From an uncultured Gemmatimonadales bacterium (GTDB lineage Bacteria; Gemmatimonadota; Gemmatimonadetes; Longimicrobiales; Gaopeijiaceae): a stretch of DNA of 40,191 bases. Where the stretch lies: contig CALFPJ010000010.1 of the NCBI GenBank assembly GCA_937919655.1, positions 1 to 40,191 on the forward strand, read 5' to 3'. Below the pieces are notes generated by a model. The model did no database searches. It worked only from the letters and a program-made list of their open reading frames with translations, and had not been told where the DNA came from. Position 1 is the stretch's first letter; each line of letters opens with the position of its first letter. Shown piece after piece: positions 33,734-40,191 of the stretch. The translations under genes and the position numbers were made by a program.

Positions 33734-35194
33734 TCAGTCCTCCTGGGCGTCCACGATCGCTTCGGCTTCCATCTCAATCAGATACCCGTCCCCGATCAGA
33801 CCAGCGTTGACCAGCGTGTTGGCGGGCTGAATGTCGCGAAAGCGCGCGCCGTGCGCCCGCGAGACCGGCTCCCACACGTCTGGGTCGTTGATGTAGATGC
33901 GCGTCCTCACCACATCTTCGAGGCGCCCGCCGAGTGACTGGATCGCGCCCTCGATCTTGTCGATGCAAAAGTGCGCCTGCGAGCCTGGGTCCGTCCCACC
34001 GATCAATCGGTCGCCATGCGTCGCGGTCGTGCCCGACACAAAAATGCCATCGCCCTTTCGTACGGCGCGCGAGAAACCCGCGAGATCCTCCCACACGGTT
34101 CCGCTGAGCGCTTTCGTCCGACCATCCGACCCCTGCTCGGTCGGATACGGCGAGGGGAAGCTTTCGAAGTGATCGCTGAGGTCACCGGCGGCGGTGAGGA
34201 ACGGAGGCTTCCGATATTCGTCTCCACAGTCCCCAGGGATCGCGTCGAGCAGGGCCGCGGCTGCTCCGATGTCGACGCGGGCTTCGTCATCGAGTTCGAA
34301 GTCGAACATCTGCAGGGTGTCGTCGATGTGTTCACTCTTGCCCAGTCGGGCACCGACGATCACACCCGCGACCGCAGGGTCATCGAGGATGTAACGACTC
34401 GCCACATTGGCCATCGACACCTCAAGACGGCGAGCCGCGCGCTCGACGGCGGCCAGCAAGCCCTGGAACTTGGACCAACCACCCGCAGCATCGATGAACC
34501 TCTTGTACTTCATCTGGGACCACGTCTCAAGGGCGTCCATACCTGGCTCATCCCGTCCAACCCAACGCTCCGTGAGAAATCCGCCCGCGATCGTGCCAAA
34601 GGCAAGCACCCTCACGCCGTACTGCGCACAAACATCCCGCATGTCTCCGGAAGCCCGCTGATCCAACAGCGAATAACACACCTGGTTCGAAATGATCTCG
34701 ACGCCGCTTGCACACAGCATCCGAACGTGGGCAGCATCCGTGTTCGTCAGGCCGATGTGTCCGATCAGGCCTTCGGACTTGAGCTCCTGCAGCGCGAACA
34801 CGCAGTCCATCCAGGCAGGGTCCGCATAGCTCCACGCATGAAACTGGAGCAGGTCGACGCGCTCACGCTTCATGCGCGTCAGCGCCAATTCTACGGCTTC
34901 TCGGACCTGAGCCAGCGATCTCGGCCCGGGCTTCGGCACCCACTTGGTGAAGAGTTCCCCTGAGTCGGGCCAACGCTCGTGATACCGTCCAGAGATCAAC
35001 TCGGATGACCCGTAGTGGTCGGCCATGTCGAAGGTGGTCAGGCCAGCATCCACGTAACGACGCATTTCTTCGGCACCCACGTTCAGGTCGAGCGGCACGC
35101 CATCGCGTTCCATATCCGCGATCTGCCACAATCCAGTAAGAACTCGAGAAATCTCGAGCCCTGGCGCGAGTTCGGTTCGCGGAATCACAGTCAC
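33734..35194 (-). CDS. Aldo/keto reductase fused to a RidA (YjgF) imine-hydrolase domain
   Basis: 486 residues from GTG 35194, overlapping the permease stop by four bases (GTGA). The N-terminal domain (about 1-330) is an NADPH-dependent aldo/keto reductase with its tetrad in place: Asp and Tyr in FDMADHYG (about 52-59), Lys in LFTKW (about 82), His in LLQFHAW (about 117). The C-terminal domain (about 358-486) is RidA-like, with the catalytic arginine in VRTRIYINDPDVW and the glutamate near IEMEAEAIV. RidA proteins hydrolyse reactive enamine or imine intermediates to ketones. One chain could thus hydrolyse an imine and reduce the resulting carbonyl (inference). Both halves look intact, so this is a real fusion, not a joint artefact. 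Confidence 0.85.
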   Translation of the reverse strand: MTVIPRTELAPGLEISRVLTGLWQIADMERDGVPLDLNVGAEEMRRYVDAGLTTFDMADHYGSSELISGRYHERWPDSGELFTKWVPKPGPRSLAQVREAVELALTRMKRERVDLLQFHAWSYADPAWMDCVFALQELKSEGLIGHIGLTNTDAAHVRMLCASGVEIISNQVCYSLLDQRASGDMRDVCAQYGVRVLAFGTIAGGFLTERWVGRDEPGMDALETWSQMKYKRFIDAAGGWSKFQGLLAAVERAARRLEVSMANVASRYILDDPAVAGVIVGARLGKSEHIDDTLQMFDFELDDEARVDIGAAAALLDAIPGDCGDEYRKPPFLTAAGDLSDHFESFPSPYPTEQGSDGRTKALSGTVWEDLAGFSRAVRKGDGIFVSGTTATHGDRLIGGTDPGSQAHFCIDKIEGAIQSLGGRLEDVVRTRIYINDPDVWEPVSRAHGARFRDIQPANTLVNAGLIGDGYLIEMEAEAIVDAQED

Positions 35195-36693
35195 TCCGGA
35201 GGAAGCGTGAGGAAGAGTTGTTCCGTATCGACGCCGCTCCGTTTTAGCGCTCCCAACTCCTTGAAGTAAATCACAGACGCTACAACCATCACGGCGATCC
35301 ACAGCGGGGTTGAATGGAAGTACCAGGCGGACACTTCGGCGTTGAGATCCTTCCAGACGTGGACCGCCAAAAACGTCATCAACAACAGAAGGCCGACCAC
35401 AGCCACCGGAATCTGGATCGCCCGCGACGGGAGCACGGTGACGTCCTTGGCAATCTGCGGATTGTGTCCAGGCAAAGTCAGTACGGTCACACACATGACC
35501 ATGAAGTTGACCAGCATCGACGTGACCAAAATGTCGACGCCCAAAAAGAAGTCTCCGGCAAAGTGACTTCCCAGGATGCTCACGGACGCCATGACGCCCG
35601 ACAGAATGAGCGCCACATGGGGGGTGTGGTACTTCGGATGAACGGCGGCCACCCCTTTGGGGAACACACCGTCCTCGGCCCACGCAAACATCAGGCGGGA
35701 AACGGCCAACAGCATGGCCGGAAGATCGTTGATGAGGGCGATCGACGCGCCCGCCACGATGAGAACCGTCCACCCCGGCGACAGCACGTAGCCGAGCAGC
35801 CCGGGCGCCGTGAGATCTTGAGTCTGCGCCCGCTCAGCGATGAAGCTCCACGGCACAGTGTGATAGACCGCCGCCGTGAAGAGCATGTAGAAGGTACCGA
35901 CGGTGATCACGGCAATGCCGATCGCTAAAGGCAGGTTGCGACCGGGATTCTTGGCCTCCCCCCCGGCCTGGGCGATCGAGTCGAAGCCGATGAAGCTTGA
36001 GAACAAGATCGCAGATGCTGCCAGCAGACCGGACCAGCCGATCGTGACGTCCGGAGGCGCTGGCACCCCTACGCCTTCCGCGGCCAAAAGGCCTGCCGCG
36101 AAGTCCCCCTGGTCGAACATGAAGCCGGCCACGATCACGACACCACCCAGAACAAACATCAGCGCCATGAGGGGGACCAAGACCCTCTCGTACGCCTTCA
36201 GACCCCGCATGTTGATGGCGACCGACACCCACAGGAACGTGAGGGCGAGCCCCACCCGGACCGGCCCGGTGTCGAGCACGGCGGCCGCACCGTCGAAGCC
36301 CACAGCCGCAACCACGTCACGGAGGAACGGGATGAGGACGTAGGACACCACCCCGATTGCGATGGACAACCCGAACCATTGAGAGAAACTCGCCACATAC
36401 CCCAGGTAGGGATGCAGACCCCGGCTCGCATAGACGTAGCTGCCCCCCGCGCGTGGCATCGCAGAGGCCAAAATGGCGTAGCAGAGCGCCGCGAGTATCG
36501 CCGGCACAGCCGCGAACATGAACGCCGGCAGCACGTAGGGCCCAATACCAGGCACGCTCCGCTGCAGCATGAACGGAACCACGTTGATGGCTGCGCCCAG
36601 CATCGAACAGATACCGGTCGCGGCAAGGCCGACGAGGCCGAGCCGGCGGGTGAGCCCAGTCGCGGGAGCAACCGGGCCGGACGAATGGGGCAT
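35191..36693 (-). CDS. APC-superfamily amino acid permease
   Basis: 500 residues from ATG 36693 (AAAGG just upstream); the frame is open further up but lacks a better start. Twelve hydrophobic segments are visible. Helix one has GLVGLAATGICSMLGAAIN, matching the unwound G-S/T-x-G-type substrate site of APC transporters, and helix six carries SSFIGFDSIAQAGGEAKNP, the usual FxGFD/E signature of cationic amino acid/glutamate-GABA type permeases. It imports amino acids or amines by cation symport or exchange. It is the first gene of an operon with the AKR-RidA fusion and cupin, so the substrate is probably a nitrogen compound that is then deaminated. Confidence 0.86.
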   Translation of the reverse strand: MPHSSGPVAPATGLTRRLGLVGLAATGICSMLGAAINVVPFMLQRSVPGIGPYVLPAFMFAAVPAILAALCYAILASAMPRAGGSYVYASRGLHPYLGYVASFSQWFGLSIAIGVVSYVLIPFLRDVVAAVGFDGAAAVLDTGPVRVGLALTFLWVSVAINMRGLKAYERVLVPLMALMFVLGGVVIVAGFMFDQGDFAAGLLAAEGVGVPAPPDVTIGWSGLLAASAILFSSFIGFDSIAQAGGEAKNPGRNLPLAIGIAVITVGTFYMLFTAAVYHTVPWSFIAERAQTQDLTAPGLLGYVLSPGWTVLIVAGASIALINDLPAMLLAVSRLMFAWAEDGVFPKGVAAVHPKYHTPHVALILSGVMASVSILGSHFAGDFFLGVDILVTSMLVNFMVMCVTVLTLPGHNPQIAKDVTVLPSRAIQIPVAVVGLLLLMTFLAVHVWKDLNAEVSAWYFHSTPLWIAVMVVASVIYFKELGALKRSGVDTEQLFLTLPPE

Positions 36694-36870
36694 GTAGCCT
36701 TTCGTTGGAGCTGCGAGGTCGAGGAGAAGCTGACGAGCGGGTACGCGGCGGCGCAAGCGCGCAGGCCGATTCCGACATGTTCGGGCCCGCCCATGCGCGC
36801 ATAGTTCTTGAGCCCCTCGCGTCGGCTGCCTGTCGGCAAGTGGAGAGATATTTTCAGGTAGGATCAATTA

Positions 36871-36883
36871 TACTACCATAGTA
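36871..36883 (+). promoter_or_regulatory. Operator-like dyad in the toxin-antitoxin promoter
   Basis: TACTA-CCA-TAGTA is a perfect 5-bp inverted repeat that overlaps a TATACT -10 box (36869-36874) and ends two bases before the antitoxin ATG. The direct repeat GTAGGAT (36858-36864 and 36881-36887) flanks it. A ribbon-helix-helix antitoxin binding here would repress its own operon, which is usual for such modules. Confidence 0.6.
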
Positions 36884-36885
36884 GG

Positions 36886-37137
36886 ATGAAAAAGAAGATA
36901 TCGATCACCGTTGAGGACGGTCTCCTCACTGAAATCGACCGCATTGCGGGCCCTGGGGCACGATCGGCGGTGGTGGAACGGGCCATCGAGGCCTATCTGC
37001 GCGGACTTCACCTCAAAGAAATTCACCTGCGCGACTCGGCGCTGCTCCACGAACACGCCGAGGCCTTCAACGCCGTGGCGTTCGACGTGATCGACTACCA
37101 GAGAAGTTGGGAGGACCCCCTGCCCGGTGAATCGTGA
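36886..37137 (+). CDS. Ribbon-helix-helix antitoxin (MazE/CopG type)
   Basis: 83 residues from ATG 36886. The N-terminal strand MKKKISITVEDGLLTEID and the helices that follow (AVVERAIEAYLRGL) form the ribbon-helix-helix DNA-binding fold; the acidic C-terminus (HEHAEAFNAVAFDVIDYQRSWED) is the part that binds and blocks the toxin. It starts beside an AT-rich operator and its last codons overlap the toxin start by four bases. It should repress the operon and neutralise the MazF-like toxin. Confidence 0.85.
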   Translation: MKKKISITVEDGLLTEIDRIAGPGARSAVVERAIEAYLRGLHLKEIHLRDSALLHEHAEAFNAVAFDVIDYQRSWEDPLPGES

Positions 37138-37457
37138 AGCGAGGGGACGTTTACCGGGTGCGCCGCCCCGCCGGGGATCCCCGCCCGACGCGGGTATTCG
37201 TGATCGTCGGTCGGCAGACGGTGATCGATTCTGGTTTTCCATCCGTGATCTGCGCGCCCGTCCACTCCGGTGCCGACGGCCTCGCGACCCAGGTCGCGGT
37301 AGGAATCGCCGAAGGATTGAAACACCCGAGTTGGATTCTCTGCGACGCGCTTACGACGGTCCCAAAGACGCGGCTTACTGACTACATCGGATCGCTGTCC
37401 CAGGCAGGGATCCTCTCCCTTAGGCGCGCACTCGCAGTAGCCCTGGAACTAGTCTGA
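37134..37457 (+). CDS. MazF/PemK-family mRNA interferase toxin
   Basis: 107 residues from GTG 37134 (GTGA overlap with the antitoxin stop). The beta-barrel matches MazF: MKRGDVYRVRRPAGDPRPTR then VFVIVGRQ (strand pair with the catalytic arginine), ICAPVHSGADGLATQV and LCDALTTVPKTRLTDYIGSLS (the conserved DxxxTVxKxRL segment). MazF toxins cut mRNA at short sequences and stop growth until the antitoxin is restored. Its last nine bases overlap the stop of the convergent RND gene. Confidence 0.88.
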   Translation: MKRGDVYRVRRPAGDPRPTRVFVIVGRQTVIDSGFPSVICAPVHSGADGLATQVAVGIAEGLKHPSWILCDALTTVPKTRLTDYIGSLSQAGILSLRRALAVALELV

Positions 37458-39599
37458 CGCAGGTAGGGCGCCCACGGACCGATTGAAACCGATCCCCGCC
37501 AAACTCGGCAGAACCACCAATGCCATCGTAGCCGCGGTCACGGTCCCCAGCATCACCGCTAGGCCAAAACGCGCCGTGGGTGGAAACGTCGACATCACGA
37601 AGATGCCGAAGCCAGCGCAGATGATCGCCGAGGCGCCGAGCACCGGTCTGCGAATCTGTGATAGCGCTTCCGTCCAGATCAGGTCGTCAGCCCTAGGGTC
37701 GGCCGACCTCTCCTGCCCCGCCGCCCGGAGCCTCCGCACGCGCACCACCAAGTGAATCATCGAGTCAACGCCCATGGCCAGCGCCACATTGGCAGCCGGG
37801 GAGGTGATGATGTCGACCGCGATCCCGAACCAACCGAAGGTCCCGAGCACGACCATGGGAATGCTGGCCAGGCAAACCCACATTCGTACGGTGAGGGTCG
37901 CAGACCGTGAGACCACGAGCCCGACGCCCAGAAAAAGAAACAGTAGGCCTCCGATTCCGACGCGGAGGCTCGACGCGATGAGCCGTCCGAGCTGCGCCTG
38001 TAGGTCGTAAAGCCCGCTCACGGAGAGCGCTTCAAGGTCGGAAGCGACCGCATACCCTCGCAGCCGCTCCATCGTCGCCTCGCGGGACGGATCCTCGATC
38101 GACTCATGCATCCGCAAAAAGTAGTGCCCCTCGTCCCGAGCCTCCGTGACGTAGGAGAGTCCGACGCCCCCAAGGCGAGGACTCGACGCAATATCCAGCA
38201 ACACTTCAATACTCATGAAGCGTGCGAGCGGCAGTGTGCGGGCATGATCGATCAGTACCGCCGGCGAGAGCACCATGCCCACGACCGGGTCAGCTTCGAG
38301 GGCATCCTGGAACGCCTCGAGTTTCTGGAAGACCTCGGGCGAGTCGAGCCGAGCGCCGTCGGCGTCCTTCACGATGATATCGAGCGTGCTGCTGCCCCCG
38401 TCGCGATCAATGCGCTCAAGGCCGTCACGCAGGGCGCCCCCCTCCGCGAAGTAGGTGAGCAGACCCGGGTCGGTATCCAAGCGGAAGATGCCCGCCCCCA
38501 GCACCAGCACGAATAGGCCGACCGCACCAACTACGGCGGGCCCTCGCACCCGAGCATGCCCGACGGGCGTTCCCGATGCCGGCTGCGCCCCGGATGGTGG
38601 AGTCTTGGCCCATCGGGCCAGAAACGCAGGGTACACCGCGTAGGCGACCACTAACGCCGTGACCGTCCCGACCGCGCCAGCAACCCCAAGTTCCCTCAGT
38701 GGTTTCGCCGAAGCCACAAGAAGGCTGAGAAACCCCAGCAAGGTAGTCGCCATACTCCAGAACGACCCCTCGAACGTGTCCTTCAGTCCCCGCGCAAGCG
38801 CCAGGGCACGGTCACCAGCTCCGTCTCGCATCGCCCGAGACCAATTGGATGTGATGAACACGACATGCGACAGCGTCAGCACGAAGGAGATGGTCACCAG
38901 GTTGGCAGTTAGAAGGCCAATCGCTACGCCCCCGGCCTGAATCAACATGAGCGTGATGCTCACTGACACGAAACAGGTCGCCAACGTGCCCACGACGATC
39001 GCCACATCGCGGTATACGAGGCCTACGAGCAGTGCAAAGACAAGCACCGCGGCAAGGCTGAAGACGACGAGATCCCGGAACAGGTTCCTGCGGATCAGCT
39101 CCACGATCACTGGCACGCCGGACATGACGACGCCGAGGTCGCGGTCGGCAAATTCGGCGACCACGGCTTCAACGCGCGGGACAAGCGCCTCGGGATCTGT
39201 ACTGTCCGTCAGCAAGACCACATTCGTCGCCGCCGAGTCGGGCGTGAGGAGAATGCGGCTGAACATAGGACTGCGCACCGCGTTTTCCGTGGCGATGCTG
39301 TAGCCACCCGAAATGCCCTCCACGGCGAACAAGGCGGCGGTCAGTTCCTCGACGTTGCGCTCGTACACCTCCACATCGCCGGCGAGGTCGGCCACCCGCA
39401 GGAGGATCTGAGGGCTAGATCCGTAGCGGGCCGACACCGCCCGCGATTCTTCGAGCTGCGGGTCGTCATCTGCGAAGAAGAATCCCTCTTCGACCTGAGG
39501 TGACAGGTCGACGAGACGCCAGACAGCCAATAGACTGACTACGGCAAGTAACACTGCCGCTCCTGCTGCCCAACGTCCGCTCCAGATTCGAAGGAACAT
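37449..39599 (-). CDS. RND/MMPL-type exporter
   Basis: 716 residues from ATG 39599 (GAAGGG nine bases upstream). One N-terminal helix, a roughly 135-residue periplasmic loop, five helices (about 175-330), a second helix-loop cassette and five closing helices make the 12-helix MMPL/RND plan. The line TANLVTISFVLTLSHVVFITS in cassette one and ANVALAMGVDSMIHLVVRVRR in cassette two are the GxxxD-type proton-path helices (the first lacks the Asp: S-H instead). Proteins of this HpnN/MMPL group export lipids or hydrophobic small molecules. A lone gene with no membrane-fusion partner suggests lipid transport (inference). It is convergent with and overlaps the toxin gene. Confidence 0.83.
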   Translation of the reverse strand: MFLRIWSGRWAAGAAVLLAVVSLLAVWRLVDLSPQVEEGFFFADDDPQLEESRAVSARYGSSPQILLRVADLAGDVEVYERNVEELTAALFAVEGISGGYSIATENAVRSPMFSRILLTPDSAATNVVLLTDSTDPEALVPRVEAVVAEFADRDLGVVMSGVPVIVELIRRNLFRDLVVFSLAAVLVFALLVGLVYRDVAIVVGTLATCFVSVSITLMLIQAGGVAIGLLTANLVTISFVLTLSHVVFITSNWSRAMRDGAGDRALALARGLKDTFEGSFWSMATTLLGFLSLLVASAKPLRELGVAGAVGTVTALVVAYAVYPAFLARWAKTPPSGAQPASGTPVGHARVRGPAVVGAVGLFVLVLGAGIFRLDTDPGLLTYFAEGGALRDGLERIDRDGGSSTLDIIVKDADGARLDSPEVFQKLEAFQDALEADPVVGMVLSPAVLIDHARTLPLARFMSIEVLLDIASSPRLGGVGLSYVTEARDEGHYFLRMHESIEDPSREATMERLRGYAVASDLEALSVSGLYDLQAQLGRLIASSLRVGIGGLLFLFLGVGLVVSRSATLTVRMWVCLASIPMVVLGTFGWFGIAVDIITSPAANVALAMGVDSMIHLVVRVRRLRAAGQERSADPRADDLIWTEALSQIRRPVLGASAIICAGFGIFVMSTFPPTARFGLAVMLGTVTAATMALVVLPSLAGIGFNRSVGALPASD

Positions 39600-39660
39600 C
39601 CCTTTAGACCCTTCGTAAGGAGATCGGCATCTGCAGCTGTGCATTCATCGGGAGGAACGT

Positions 39661-40113
39661 GTGCGTCATCGCGCTTTGGGTTTGAGCCTAGTTCTGCTTC
39701 TAACAGGTGTGGTTCCGAATATCGCGGCTCAAGAGGCGGACGTGCGTTCTGCTGTGAACGCGACGTTGAACGCCTGGAGCACCGGTCAATATGCAGCGTT
39801 CGTCGACAACTACCATCCTGACGCCCGCGGTTTCTTCCTAGACGGTGGGCCGCTCATGGAGGGCTTCAGCGTCGCGGCCCTCGAAGCAGCGGCGGACGCT
39901 GGCTTCAAGGCAGACGTGGAAGTTCGTGACCTCGACGTCCAGGTGTACGGCATCGCCGCCACTTCGGTCGCGTACCTCGTGGGGGCGCTCACGCTCCCAG
40001 GTGGCATGGTGCTGCGCGGGACCTGGCGCTATTCGGAGACCCGAGTCCTGACAGAGGGTAGCTGGAAGGTGGTCCAGTTCCACATCTCGAAGCAGGAAGG
40101 CGGACTGCCCTGA
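39661..40113 (+). CDS. Exported NTF2-like (DUF4440/SnoaL-type) protein
   Basis: 150 residues from GTG 39661 with GGGAGG six bases upstream. Signal peptide about 1-23, cut after IAAQ. The mature part is one NTF2-like cone fold: helix VRSAVNATLNAWSTGQYAAFVDNYHPDARGFF (given here in two parts: VRSAVNATLNAWSTG and QYAAFVDNYHPDARGFF), then strands VEVRDLDVQVYG, ATSVAYLVGALT and SWKVVQFHISKQ. The family includes isomerases and many small binding proteins; no catalytic set is recognisable. It lies back-to-back with the RND exporter, 61 bases apart, so they share a promoter region. Confidence 0.78.
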   Translation: MRHRALGLSLVLLLTGVVPNIAAQEADVRSAVNATLNAWSTGQYAAFVDNYHPDARGFFLDGGPLMEGFSVAALEAAADAGFKADVEVRDLDVQVYGIAATSVAYLVGALTLPGGMVLRGTWRYSETRVLTEGSWKVVQFHISKQEGGLP

Positions 40114-40130
40114 CCTCGGAGCCAGCTCGC

Positions 40131-40191
40131 TCAACGGACCCTAGACACGATCTCGTCGAAGATCTTCTCGGCCACGTTCTCCGCCAGCTCG
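40131..40191 (-). CDS. C-terminal end of a gene that continues beyond the window
   Basis: About 20 codons on the minus strand read ELAENVAEKIFDEIVSRVR and stop at TGA (40131-40133). The amphipathic helical pattern and G/C-ending codons fit a real gene whose body lies outside the window. It is convergent with the NTF2-like gene, 17 bases away. Too little is visible to name it. Confidence 0.5.
   Translation of the reverse strand, partial: ELAENVAEKIFDEIVSRVR

Noticed and set aside
1..40191. CRISPR array, tRNA, rRNA or complete insertion sequence
   Set aside because: No spaced direct-repeat array, cloverleaf, rRNA segment or transposase frame was seen; only the small MITE-like element and its lone copy support mobile DNA.

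Overview
The window is about 40 kb of high-GC bacterial DNA with dense genes on both strands. No rRNA, tRNA or ribosomal-protein marker is present, so taxonomy is inference only. The mix of exported proteins (a sortilin/VPS10-type beta-propeller, an M1-peptidase relative, signal-peptide amidohydrolases, an M20D amidohydrolase, a TPR protein, a Tat-exported SoxC-like sulfite dehydrogenase) is typical of marine or host-associated Gemmatimonadota and related soil/ocean lineages. Many genes have signal peptides or lipoboxes, consistent with a Gram-negative envelope.

Layout: 1-4.7 kb holds the 3' part of a VPS10-like protein, a DUF6789 membrane protein and an unknown secreted protein. 4.7-9.0 kb is a two-gene unit in which a lipoprotein-type MscS channel overlaps a roughly 1,030-residue P-loop ATPase. 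9.1-11.0 kb is a SoxC-like molybdoenzyme plus its c-type cytochrome, followed by a 91-bp MITE-like inverted-repeat element and a TPR protein. 13-17.1 kb carries a small membrane protein, an M1-like protein that lacks its catalytic core, and an amidohydrolase. 17.2-21.2 kb is eroded: a frameshifted esterase, a beta-propeller protein, a 4-TM protein, a small lipoprotein, and an ABC-exporter head joined directly to a CDF-transporter tail. 21.2-26.3 kb has an exported FMN alpha-hydroxy-acid dehydrogenase with a c-type heme motif, a GT39-type membrane protein fused to Sel1 repeats, and a PhoD-like phosphatase. 26.4-31.7 kb has an M20D amidohydrolase, a lipoprotein preceded by the ghost of another amidohydrolase, YhbY, two small proteins, a radical SAM protein and a DUF2239 protein with a near-ideal sigma-70 promoter. 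31.7-40.2 kb has a MATE transporter with abnormal ends, a cupin / aldo-keto reductase-RidA fusion / APC permease operon, a MazEF-like module, an RND/MMPL exporter, an NTF2-like protein and a final truncated gene.

Three genes or clusters stand out as possibly undescribed: the MscS-ATPase pair, the heme-motif lactate-dehydrogenase-like enzyme, and the permease/AKR-RidA/cupin operon. A second theme is erosion: at least four genes show internal deletions, junctions or homopolymer frameshifts. This could be genuine genome decay (for example in a host-associated lineage) or assembly error, and the sequence alone cannot decide between them.
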